This document shows, in pieces, positions 1 through 9,484 of a stretch of 13,485 nt of DNA. The notes beneath the pieces are model-generated. The model had not been told where the DNA came from. It made no database searches and worked only from the letters and a program-made list of their open reading frames with translations. The DNA comes from Pseudomonadota bacterium. GTDB taxonomy: Bacteria > Pseudomonadota > Alphaproteobacteria > Ferrovibrionales > Ferrovibrionaceae. The stretch's first letter is position 1; the number at the start of each line of letters is the position of its first letter. The DNA lies in NCBI GenBank assembly GCA_021793055.1, contig JAJYTL010000056.1, forward strand, positions 1-13,485, in the 5' to 3' direction. Both the position numbers and the translations under genes were made by a program.

Positions 1-265
1 CGGTAGAGACGACGAGGTCGTCGACGAAGCGCGCGCCGACATGGGCGGCCTGCGCCTCCATCTGCTCCATCAGCCAGGGTCCCTGCACGGCCTCGGGGAA
101 GCCCGGGAAATTCTCCACGTCGGTGGTGATGGTGAGCTGGCCGCCGGGCTGCAGGCCTCGCATCACGGTCGGCTCCAGGGCGGCCCGCGCGGCATAGATG
201 GCCGCTGTGCAGCCGGCCGCGCCGGAGCCGAGGATCAGGATTTTGCTGTGCTGCGATTGGCTCAT
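1..265 (-). CDS. trxB: Thioredoxin reductase, N-terminal part (cut by window start)
   Basis: Reads as the first 88 residues of the NADPH-dependent flavoenzyme that reduces thioredoxin in the cytoplasm. Seen directly: a start ATG at 265, then a strand and FAD-binding glycine loop GSGAAG (residues 14-19), then AAIYAARAALEP and the family-typical run GGQLTITTDVENFPGF near residues 44-59. The family norm for the loop is GSGPAG, so the Pro-to-Ala change is slightly unusual but keeps the small-residue pattern. The redox CxxC motif, the NADPH domain and the stop lie beyond the window. An AGG-type ribosome site sits 7 nt before the ATG. It follows the unrecognised 648-residue gene on the same strand after 97 nt, so it could be co-transcribed or have its own promoter. 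In rhizobia, trxB is also found close to an Lrp-type regulator and greA, which fits this neighbourhood (general knowledge of those genomes). Confidence 0.93.
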   Translation of the reverse strand, partial: MSQSQHSKILILGSGAAGCTAAIYAARAALEPTVMRGLQPGGQLTITTDVENFPGFPEAVQGPWLMEQMEAQAAHVGARFVDDLVVST

Positions 266-362
266 GGGAATACCTGGTTTTAGGGCTGCTCTACCGCCTG
301 GGCGAATCGGCTCGGTTGGCGATCGCCCTAAGGATACTCGGAATGCGCTTTGGAAACAGGAC
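266..362. other. Spacer between 648-aa gene and trxB
   Basis: This 97-nt stretch has no gene. It holds a 10-bp perfect palindrome GGCGATCGCC at 318-327, and a 7-bp inverted repeat TTAGGGC (280-286) / GCCCTAA (325-331) separated by 38 nt. Neither is followed by a T-run on the minus strand, so I do not call a terminator. No promoter with both boxes at good spacing was found for trxB. Confidence 0.4.
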
Positions 363-2309
363 TCAGAAGCCGAACATGTGATCGAGGCAGAAGGCGCTTT
401 CGCCCCGCATCAGGCCGTGGAAGCCGAACAGGCGGCAGGTCGTGTCGCGAACCTGGACATAGGCACGCTCGCCGGCGGCCGCGCGCTCCGCGTCGCTGAA
501 GGTCTCGCCGACCCGCCAGAACAGCGAGCCACCGCAGGCGATCTCCACTTGGCGGCTCGCGACCGCTTGGCCGGCGCCGTCGATCAGCGTCAACTCGGTC
601 GCCGATTTCGCCCGCCACGGCAGCGAGGCGGGGTAGATCAGATGGCAGAAGGTATCGAGCGGCGCCGCGCCGAGGCGAAGGAAAATCCGCGTCGTCAGGC
701 CGGGCGGGCTCGCCGCGTAGGATTGTGGCTCGTCGCGATAGACCAGGGCGGTGTTGTAGATGTGGGCGCCGAAGCTGGTTTCGGCGGCATGGCCGTTTCG
801 CCGCTGGCGATAGCGGCCGATCGCGTGCAGCCAGCCATCGGCCTCGCCGCCGTCGCGAAAATCGTAGACCAGCTCGACATGGCCGTAGCCGCTTGCGAGC
901 GCGCCGCCGGCTTCGGCGAGCCAAGCGTCGACGGACACGGGCCGGCTCTCGCGGCGCAGGATGCGGCCGAGATATGTCGCCGCCACCTGTCGCCCATCGG
1001 CGTCGATCAACAGCGCGGAAACCGGGAGTTCGCGTTGCGCCGTCGTCATCGGCGTCGGCAACACCAGGGTCTCGAAGCGCTCGAGCGGCAGCACCGGCAA
1101 GGGCATGATATAGCCCTTGCCCATTACTTGGGTGAGGGCCGGTATCTCTGGATTGGCCTCGAGGTCGATGCGCTCGACATTGGCGTGCGCGATGCGGGTC
1201 CGCGCCCCTTCGCCGCGCACCTCGTAGCGCGGACGGACGAAATATCGCCCCGCCTGGATTTCGATCTGCTGCGGCCAGCGCGCCGCCGGCAACAAGCGGC
1301 TCACGTCGATGGCGACGGTGCCGAAGGGCGGGATATCGTCGTCGAGTCGGACGATTTCCTGCGAGCCCATCAGATTGACGCCTATGGTGCCGGGCGGGAT
1401 CGCGGCGGGATGGCTGTTCTGCACCCAGAGCCACACTGTCTCCCCTTCGGCCGGGGCCGGCAGGCCGGCATAGAGATCGGCCGGCCAAGCATTGGCGTCG
1501 TGGGTGCAGGAAAGATCGTTGCCGCTCTCGCTGAAGGTGTCGAGGGCGTATTTCACCACGTCATGGCCGCGCACCCGAATGGCGTGCATGAACAGCGAGC
1601 CGGTGAACGGGCCGAGGCCGAAACGCCGCCGCACCTCGCGGCTGTCGAGGATGACGCTGCTGCCGGCGGGGCCGAGCGGCTCGGTCCATTCGGCAAGCGT
1701 GTCGCCGTTTGCGTCGAACAGGCAAAGCCAAAGCGCCGCGTCGCTGGCGCCGTGGCTGCCCCAGTAGTTGGCCGAAACCAGCCGCGTGTGCCATGCCTCG
1801 GTATCGCGGAAAAAGGCGAAATTGGTCGCGAAGTTGAGCGGATCGAGATAGCTCCGCGTATTCGACAGCATGGCTTCCGGAAGCCGCAGCGGCGCGAACG
1901 AGGCGATTGTCATGCCGAGCGGCATCATGGGCTCGATCTGGCCGATCAGACGTTCCGGCTCGAAAGCGGCGACGAGCAGGTTTCGCGTCGCGCAGCCTTT
2001 CAACTCGGTGATCGGCCGGACGCGATGGCCCAAGACATCGCGTCCGATATCCTCGATCCGCTGCGCGAAAACCGCCTCGATGGGCTGCGGATCGAGGCCA
2101 TGGAGCGCTGCGAAATCCTTGAGCCAGCCGTTCGGATCGTAGACGGCGAAACCCTCCAGCGCCGCAAGCTCGGCCTTGAGCTGCGGCACCGCGCGGGCGG
2201 CGAGCGGATGGCCGAGCGCCTTGAACAGGCTATGGCCGCCGGCGTTGTTGCCGGGCCGCCAGCCGCGCGCCGCGCGCGGGTTGGTGAAGGTTTCGATGGC
2301 AAGGGACAT
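363..2309 (-). CDS. Uncharacterised 648-aa protein with repeated beta-rich modules
   Basis: I do not recognise this family. No signal peptide or membrane segment is visible, so a cytoplasmic protein is likely. Residues about 45-145 alternate strands and helices (FAVYDPNGW near 54-62, LLVAAF near 111-116, PLGMTIASF near 130-138), which could be a small Rossmann-like fold. After YLDPLNFATNFAFFRD (154-169) the chain looks like repeated beta-sandwich-type units. Similar strand-turn elements recur: LFDANGD (197-203), LLIDADGR (433-440) and LTLIDGAGQ (573-581). A Gly/Ser-then-strand element recurs near 216-224, 330-337, 454-463 and 592-600. His-containing segments recur near 270, 375, 516 and 556. 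The ATG at 2309 gives the whole frame; its ribosome site is weak (GGAAAAG-like). It starts 30 nt after the ELM1-family gene stops, so the two are probably co-transcribed. Codon use matches its neighbours and nothing suggests recent transfer. Existence of the gene is confident; function is unknown. Confidence 0.85.
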   Translation of the reverse strand: MSLAIETFTNPRAARGWRPGNNAGGHSLFKALGHPLAARAVPQLKAELAALEGFAVYDPNGWLKDFAALHGLDPQPIEAVFAQRIEDIGRDVLGHRVRPITELKGCATRNLLVAAFEPERLIGQIEPMMPLGMTIASFAPLRLPEAMLSNTRSYLDPLNFATNFAFFRDTEAWHTRLVSANYWGSHGASDAALWLCLFDANGDTLAEWTEPLGPAGSSVILDSREVRRRFGLGPFTGSLFMHAIRVRGHDVVKYALDTFSESGNDLSCTHDANAWPADLYAGLPAPAEGETVWLWVQNSHPAAIPPGTIGVNLMGSQEIVRLDDDIPPFGTVAIDVSRLLPAARWPQQIEIQAGRYFVRPRYEVRGEGARTRIAHANVERIDLEANPEIPALTQVMGKGYIMPLPVLPLERFETLVLPTPMTTAQRELPVSALLIDADGRQVAATYLGRILRRESRPVSVDAWLAEAGGALASGYGHVELVYDFRDGGEADGWLHAIGRYRQRRNGHAAETSFGAHIYNTALVYRDEPQSYAASPPGLTTRIFLRLGAAPLDTFCHLIYPASLPWRAKSATELTLIDGAGQAVASRQVEIACGGSLFWRVGETFSDAERAAAGERAYVQVRDTTCRLFGFHGLMRGESAFCLDHMFGF

Positions 2310-2339
2310 ATTCGCGCTTTTCCGCCGGAAAGCCGGCCG

Positions 2340-3356
2340 TCAAGAAGCCAGACCCAGGCGCCGCCGAATTTCGGCGGCGACCATGCCGGTATCATTTAAC
2401 GGCTGATATGTCCAGATTTCCAGCCGGCCGGCGAAGGGGCGGATCAGGCCTTCCTTCCGCAGCCGCGCGTGGAAGGCGTTGATGCGGTCGTTGTGACCGG
2501 GCAGGTCGAGGCTGTAGACCGGCTTGCCGGTGGAGAGCGCTTCCGAGACCATGGCCACCGAATCGATGGTGGCGAGAATGAAGTCGGCGGTGCCAAGAAA
2601 GCCGAAATAGGGATTCTCGCCCTCGCCGTCCCAAATCAGCGCCGACGCTGGGCCGAGCGCGGCGCGGAACGCCGCTTCCGCCTTGCGCCCGGTGCGCCGC
2701 GAAAAGGTGACGAGAAGGCCGCAGCCTGTCTGCGTCGCGAGAGCCGCGAGCCGGCTCGCGATGGCGCCGGCCTCGGTCTCGTCCAAGCGGTAGCTGCCGT
2801 TGCTGCCGCCGATCAGCACCGCGACGCGTGGCCTCGGCAGGTGGGCGATGCGGGGCGCCAGCGCCGCGCCGCCCGCCGCGGTCTTGTCGGCGGTCACCCG
2901 GTGCAGCGCGCCGACGCTCTCGATCACGTTCGGGCCGGAAACCCGATCGTGCCAGGGCGGCACCACGAGATCGAAATTGCCGAGCGCGATGCGCGGGTCC
3001 TGAAGATGGACGGTGAAGGTCTTGCCTTTCGCCTGACGGCGGATCTGGGCGGCGACGCCGGCGGTGCGGCCGCCGGCCCCGATCAATAGATCGGGCCAGG
3101 GCGGCGCGATGGGGTCGCTTTGCCGGTCGAGCGGCGCGAACGTGCGCGGCCACAACGCGGCCGGCAGCCAGCGCCAGGGGGCGCGCGGCTTCAGGTTCTT
3201 GACCTCGAAGGGCAGGCCGACGGCCTCGGCCAGGCCGATCACCTCGTTGGTGATGCCGATGCGCCCATCGCAAAGCACCCAACAGCTTTTGCCTGTCGCG
3301 GCCGTTGTCGCCATCGTCGCCATCTTCACCGTCGCCGCCGTCGTCATTGCCGTCAT
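2340..3356 (-). CDS. ELM1-family protein (Mito_fiss_Elm1 / DUF1022), GT-B-like
   Basis: Bacterial relative of plant ELM1, a protein needed for mitochondrial fission. In bacteria the function is not established; the fold is thought to resemble GT-B glycosyltransferases (family knowledge). Family signatures are clear, numbered from the ATG at 3356: CWVLCDGRIGITNE (25-38), TVHLQDPR (115-122), FDLVVPPWHD (128-137), VLIGGSNGSY (180-189), TFSRRTGRK (217-225), WDGEGENPYFG (242-252), ATIDSVAMVSEA (262-273), TGKPVY (276-281), and the closing WTYQPLNDT. No membrane segment is obvious. The frame is open back to a TTG at 3416, but the ATG at 3356 has a GGAAAG 9 nt upstream and gives 338 residues, close to the family size. 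Further in-frame ATGs at 3347, 3323 and 3314 leave the true start open. It is upstream of, and likely co-transcribed with, the 648-residue gene, and diverges from the Lrp gene. Confidence 0.88.
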   Translation of the reverse strand: MTAMTTAATVKMATMATTAATGKSCWVLCDGRIGITNEVIGLAEAVGLPFEVKNLKPRAPWRWLPAALWPRTFAPLDRQSDPIAPPWPDLLIGAGGRTAGVAAQIRRQAKGKTFTVHLQDPRIALGNFDLVVPPWHDRVSGPNVIESVGALHRVTADKTAAGGAALAPRIAHLPRPRVAVLIGGSNGSYRLDETEAGAIASRLAALATQTGCGLLVTFSRRTGRKAEAAFRAALGPASALIWDGEGENPYFGFLGTADFILATIDSVAMVSEALSTGKPVYSLDLPGHNDRINAFHARLRKEGLIRPFAGRLEIWTYQPLNDTGMVAAEIRRRLGLAS

Positions 3357-3360
3357 CGCC
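3298..3360 (-). repeat. Imperfect ATGGCGACG-like repeat at the ELM1 N-terminus
   Basis: On the minus strand the first codons of the ELM1 gene are a low-complexity run of ATG/ACG/GCG/ACA codons, such as ATGGCGACG followed by ATGGCGACA, with four in-frame ATGs (3356, 3347, 3323, 3314). The encoded Met/Thr/Ala-rich stretch precedes the conserved CWVLCDGR motif. It looks like a slippage-prone microsatellite rather than a folded part of the protein. Confidence 0.5.
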
Positions 3361-3416
3361 GGTCGCTTTCCGCGCCGTCGTGGCCCGAACCGCCGCCACC
3401 ACCGCGTTTGCGGCAA

Positions 3417-3445
3417 TTGTCTCTGCCCGCGCCGGCCTGTAATAT
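3417..3445 (+). promoter_or_regulatory. Candidate sigma-70 promoter for the Lrp/AsnC gene
   Basis: TTGTCT at 3417-3422 (4 of 6 to TTGACA) and TAATAT at 3440-3445 (4 of 6 to TATAAT) are spaced by 17 nt. The -10 area, AATATTATT, is a rare AT-rich island in this GC-rich sequence. Transcription would start near 3452, about 42 nt before the ATG. Lrp-family regulators often bind AT-rich sites and control their own promoter, so this island is also a possible autoregulatory site (inference). Confidence 0.42.
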
Positions 3446-3493
3446 TATTGCGCGAAACAGCCGGTTCCTTATTGGAGCCGCGGGGGAGGGGCC

Positions 3494-4000
3494 ATGCGCC
3501 GCGTAAAACTCGACCATATCGATCGTCGGATTTTGACCGATCTGCAAGCCGACGGCCGGGTGACCAACGTCGAGCTGGCGCACCGGGTCGGAATCTCCGC
3601 CCCGCCCTGTCTCCGCCGCGTGCGCGCCTTGGAGGAGGCGGGCTACATCCGCGGCTATCATGCCGATATCAATGGCGAGCTCCTGGGCTTCACCGTCGCG
3701 GTCTATGCCCTGGTCGGGCTCAGCAGCCAGGCCGAAAGCGATCTCGCCGCCTTCGAGGAGCGGGTCAAAGGCTGGCCGCAAGTGCGCGAGTGTCACATGC
3801 TTGCCGGCGAGGTCGATTTCATTCTCAAGATTGTCGCCAAGGACTGGGACGCCTATCAGCACTTTCTCACCCGCGAGCTGACCGCCGCGCCTCATGTGGC
3901 TCACGTCAAGACGTCCCTTGTCATCCGCAGCTCGAAAAATCTTCCCGGTGTCCCGATCGAGAGTGCAACTTTCGACGAGGCGCCGGTAGAGGACGCGTAG
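3494..4000 (+). CDS. Lrp/AsnC-family transcriptional regulator
   Basis: A 168-residue regulator with the standard two-part layout. Residues about 6-60 are the winged helix-turn-helix: LDHIDRRILTDLQADGR opens it, ELAHRVGISAPPCLRRVRAL holds helices 2-3, and EAGYIRGYHADIN is the wing. Residues about 66-143 are the RAM/effector domain (FTVAVYALVGL, then HMLAGEVDFILKIVAKD, then VKTSLVIRSSKN), which in this family binds amino acids and makes dimers that assemble into octamers. A strong GGAGG is at 3485-3489, 4 nt before the ATG. It diverges from the ELM1-family gene and converges on greA, with only 4 nt between stop codons. The ligand and targets cannot be read from sequence. Nearby divergent genes are the usual first candidates, so the ELM1/648-aa unit or trxB may be regulated by it (inference). 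General fold call is secure. Confidence 0.95.
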   Translation: MRRVKLDHIDRRILTDLQADGRVTNVELAHRVGISAPPCLRRVRALEEAGYIRGYHADINGELLGFTVAVYALVGLSSQAESDLAAFEERVKGWPQVRECHMLAGEVDFILKIVAKDWDAYQHFLTRELTAAPHVAHVKTSLVIRSSKNLPGVPIESATFDEAPVEDA

Positions 4001-4019
4001 TCGCCTATTTGAAGGCGAC
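4000..4019. terminator. Hairpin spanning both convergent stop codons (lrp-type gene / greA)
   Basis: GTCGCCT (4000-4006) and AGGCGAC (4013-4019) form a perfect 7-bp stem around the loop ATTTGA. It covers the last base of the plus-strand TAG and the whole minus-strand TAG of greA. There is no T-run on either side, so it is not a canonical intrinsic terminator. It could still protect or define both mRNA 3' ends. Confidence 0.35.
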
Positions 4020-4478
4020 CGAGAGTATCTCGTAGGATTTCATTCCGCTCGGCGCCGAAACTTCGATGCTGTCGCCGATGCTCTTGCCGATCAAGGCCCG
4101 CGCCAGCGGCGAGGTGATGGAAAGCAAGCCCGCTTTGATATCGGATTCGTCGGCGCCGACGATCTGATAGGTGGTCTCCTCGTCGGTATCCTCGTCGACG
4201 ACGACGACGGTGGCGCCGAACTTCACCTGTTCGCCGCTGAGATGGGTGACGTCGATCACCTCGGCCCGCCGCAGCTTGTCTTCAAGTTCCAGGACACGGG
4301 CCTCGATAAAGCCCTGGCGCTCCTTGGCGGCGTGATATTCGGCGTTCTCCGCAAGGTCGCCATGCTGGCGGGCTTCGGCAATGGCTCTGATCACCGCCGG
4401 CCGCTCAACCGACTTGAGATGCCTCAATTCCGCGTCGAGGCGTCCGTAACCGGCGGCCGTCATGGGAACTTTCTGCAT
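4005..4478 (-). CDS. greA: Transcription elongation factor GreA
   Basis: Binds the RNA polymerase secondary channel and stimulates cleavage of the transcript 3' end in backtracked complexes. The 157 residues match the usual length (158 in E. coli). Residues 1-75 are the coiled-coil hairpin, beginning MQKVPMTAAGYGRL. The tip carries GDLAENAEYHAAKERQ at 40-55, with the two acidic residues D41 and E44 that hold the catalytic metal in the family. Residues about 79-157 are the FKBP-like domain (VKFGATVVVV, then SPLARALIGKSIGD, ending YEILSVAFK). A GGAG lies close to the start ATG at 4478 (3 nt). It follows carB on the same strand after 101 nt. No convincing separate promoter was seen in that gap, so read-through from carAB is possible. 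Confidence 0.97.
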   Translation of the reverse strand: MQKVPMTAAGYGRLDAELRHLKSVERPAVIRAIAEARQHGDLAENAEYHAAKERQGFIEARVLELEDKLRRAEVIDVTHLSGEQVKFGATVVVVDEDTDEETTYQIVGADESDIKAGLLSITSPLARALIGKSIGDSIEVSAPSGMKSYEILSVAFK

Positions 4479-4579
4479 TGTCTCCGATCCACCCTTGCTT
4501 CACATCTCCAGCTTTCCGCGATACAGCGCCAGCCCGGCCGCAGCTCCCTCCTGCGATCCGTCGCATGATCCCGGAAATG

Positions 4580-7831
<3,252 letters not shown>

Positions 7832-7862
7832 GAGTTCCTAGCGTGATGACGGAAGACGGCCG

Positions 7863-9053
7863 TCAGCCGGCCGCCTTCGGTGCGCGTTGATCCATCAGGG
7901 CGACGAAGCGGTCAAAGAGATAGTGGCTGTCCTGCGGGCCGGGCGATGCCTCGGGATGATATTGGACCGAAAACACCGGCCGATCGCGCAGGCGAATGCC
8001 CTCGTTGCTGCCATCGAAGAGCGAGACATGGGTGATCTCGGCGGTCGCCGGCAGGCTCTCGGGGCGCACCACGAAGCCATGGTTCTGGCTCGTGATCTCG
8101 ACCTTGCCGGAGGCGAGATCCTTGACCGGATGATTGGCGCCGCGGTGGCCGAGCGCCATCTTCTCGGTGCGGGCGCCGAGCGCCAGCGATAGGATCTGGT
8201 GGCCGAGGCAGATGCCGAAAAGCGGCAGTCCGGTTTGCAGAAGATCGCGCACCGCCGGCACGGCGTAGACGCCGGTCGCCGCCGGATCGCCCGGGCCGTT
8301 GGAGAGAAAGATGCCGTCGGGCCGATGGCGCAGGATCGCTTCCGCCGTGCTCTCCGCCGGCACCACCGTGACGCGGCAGCCGGCACCGACAAGCTGGCGC
8401 AGAATGTTGCGCTTGATGCCGTAATCGACGGCGACGACATGAAACCGCGGCGTTCCCGGCCGCGCATAGCCGGAGCCGAGCTGCCACGGACCCTCGTCCG
8501 AGGCATAGGCCTGGCGGCAGGCCACGTCCTTGGCGAGATCCATGCCCTCGAGGCCGGGCCAAGCCTCCGCTTGGTGCCGCAACGCCGCGACGTCGAAGCC
8601 GCCGTCCGGCGCGTGATGCACGACGCCCGTCGGCGCCCCGAGATCGCGGATGCGCCGCGTCATCTGCCGCGTGTCGATGCCGCAAATGCCGATCAGACCG
8701 CGCGCCGTCAGCCAGGAATTGAGGTGCTGCGTCGCCCGCCAGTTGCTCGGTTCGGTGATGTCCGCGGCAAGCACGAGGCCACGCGCCGCGGCTTGTGGCG
8801 CCTCCACGTCCTCGAAATTGGCGCCGACATTGCCGATATGGGGGAAGGTGAAGGTGATGATCTGGCCGGCATAGGACGGATCGGTCAGGATTTCCTGGTA
8901 GCCGGTCATCGAGGTGTTGAAGCAAACCTCGCCGACGGCGGTGCCCGTTGCGCCGATGCCCCGGCCCCAGAATCGCGTCCCATCGGCAAGCACCAACACC
9001 GCGCTCGCCCCGGCGAGGGGCGGCGTGATCGAGCCTTGGGATGCGTCGGCCAT
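7863..9053 (-). CDS. carA: Carbamoyl-phosphate synthase small (glutaminase) subunit
   Basis: Hydrolyses glutamine and channels ammonia to CarB. The 396 residues have the usual two domains. The N-terminal CPSase domain (about 15-155) includes GEVCFNTSMTGYQEILTDPS and FTFPHIGN. The class I glutamine amidotransferase domain (about 203-390) opens FHVVAVDYGIKRNILR. The catalytic triad is present: nucleophile C282 in FGICLGHQ, H366 and E368 in YHPEASPGPQDS. SNGPGDP (251-257) forms the oxyanion-side loop. The ATG at 9053 is preceded by AGGAG at 6 nt spacing, a strong ribosome site that supports this start. The sequence upstream reads open for some distance but loses family resemblance. First gene of carA-carB; a candidate promoter lies far upstream, leaving a long leader. 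Confidence 0.98.
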   Translation of the reverse strand: MADASQGSITPPLAGASAVLVLADGTRFWGRGIGATGTAVGEVCFNTSMTGYQEILTDPSYAGQIITFTFPHIGNVGANFEDVEAPQAAARGLVLAADITEPSNWRATQHLNSWLTARGLIGICGIDTRQMTRRIRDLGAPTGVVHHAPDGGFDVAALRHQAEAWPGLEGMDLAKDVACRQAYASDEGPWQLGSGYARPGTPRFHVVAVDYGIKRNILRQLVGAGCRVTVVPAESTAEAILRHRPDGIFLSNGPGDPAATGVYAVPAVRDLLQTGLPLFGICLGHQILSLALGARTEKMALGHRGANHPVKDLASGKVEITSQNHGFVVRPESLPATAEITHVSLFDGSNEGIRLRDRPVFSVQYHPEASPGPQDSHYLFDRFVALMDQRAPKAAG

Positions 9054-9078
9054 AATGAACTCCTGCGAGGCGGGCGGC

Positions 9079-9165
9079 GGCGCGGCTCCGCGCCCTTAAA
9101 ATACCCGTCGATCTTCCTTGGCGCCGCCGGTTCCGGCGTCGTCAACCCGCGCCCCGGAGGGGCGC
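9079..9165 (-). promoter_or_regulatory. Stacked GC-rich hairpins in the carA leader
   Basis: Three perfect stems lie in a row within 115 nt of the carA start. H1 is 9149-9165 (7 bp, 3-nt loop). H2 is 9125-9138 (5 bp, 4-nt loop). H3 is 9079-9094 (6 bp, 4-nt loop) and ends about 15 nt before the AGGAG ribosome site. No long T-run follows any of them on the minus strand, so simple intrinsic attenuation is not shown. They could act on translation or mRNA stability. In GC-rich DNA some stems arise by chance, so the functional call is tentative. Confidence 0.35.
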
Positions 9166-9330
9166 CGCTCACCTCTAATGATAGCCGCACGTGCTCATGC
9201 AATACGCGGCCGAACCACGATTCAGCGGCAACTTGTCGCCGCCGCGTCTCCGGATGTCCGGCGCGCCCGGCGCCCCGGCTCTTTCCCTCGGGCAAGCGCA
9301 GCAGCAGCGTGAGTCGAAGTCGCCGGCGGC

Positions 9331-9359
9331 ACCATAGGCAAAGCCGCCGCCGCCGTCAA
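9331..9359 (-). promoter_or_regulatory. Candidate sigma-70 promoter for carAB
   Basis: On the minus strand TTGACG (9359-9354; 5 of 6 to TTGACA, preceded by C as often in alphaproteobacteria) is followed after exactly 17 nt by TATGGT (9336-9331; 4 of 6 to TATAAT). Transcription would start near 9324, giving a leader of about 270 nt before the carA ATG. Other TTGACG hexamers on this strand (9389-9384, 9145-9140) lack a matching -10 box. Confidence 0.45.
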
Positions 9360-9393
9360 GCCGACGGTGGTTCGTGTTTTTTGCGTCAAATCA

Positions 9394-9411
9394 AAGGGTT
9401 AAAAGACCCTT
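9394..9411. promoter_or_regulatory. Inverted repeat between the divergent promoters
   Basis: AAGGGT (9394-9399) and ACCCTT (9406-9411) are perfect arms around TAAAAG. The element ends 5 nt before the candidate yqeY -35 box and lies 34 nt upstream of the candidate carA -35 box. Its position suits a regulator-binding site. A second inverted repeat, CCCGG (9412-9416) / CCGGG (9424-9428), abuts it and overlaps the yqeY promoter. Confidence 0.3.
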
Positions 9412-9416
9412 CCCGG

Positions 9417-9445
9417 TTGCCTGCCGGGTTCCTTCGGCGTAAGAT
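9417..9445 (+). promoter_or_regulatory. Candidate sigma-70 promoter for yqeY-dnaG-rpoD
   Basis: TTGCCT at 9417-9422 (4 of 6 to TTGACA) and TAAGAT at 9440-9445 (4 of 6 to TATAAT) are separated by 17 nt. The start of transcription would be near 9452, about 33 nt before the yqeY ATG. Confidence 0.42.
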
Positions 9446-9484
9446 ACTCGGTTTCCGGAAGCGCCGAGCAGGAATGAGGACCGA

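Larger units (their letters stand above)
9054..9484. other. 431-nt divergent intergenic region between carA and yqeY
   Basis: No protein gene is supported here; the open frames that cross it have no family resemblance. It contains the carA leader with three GC-rich hairpins and a 7-codon open frame, one candidate promoter in each direction, and an inverted repeat between the two promoters. All are listed separately. Confidence 0.7.

Noticed and set aside
318..327. GGCGATCGCC palindrome as a repeated genome element
   Set aside because: I noticed only this intergenic copy, and such GC-rich palindromes are expected by chance here.
198..2399. 733-residue plus-strand open frame over the 648-aa gene
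   Set aside because: It lies antisense to a gene with better start, spacing and protein character. It is Arg/Ala/Gly-rich with no recognisable motif. Long antisense frames are normal in DNA this GC-rich.
4479..4579. Small minus-strand frame behind an AGGAGG in the carB-greA gap
   Set aside because: The perfect AGGAGG is striking, but no ATG, GTG or TTG follows at a useful distance, and the frames crossing it have no recognisable protein.
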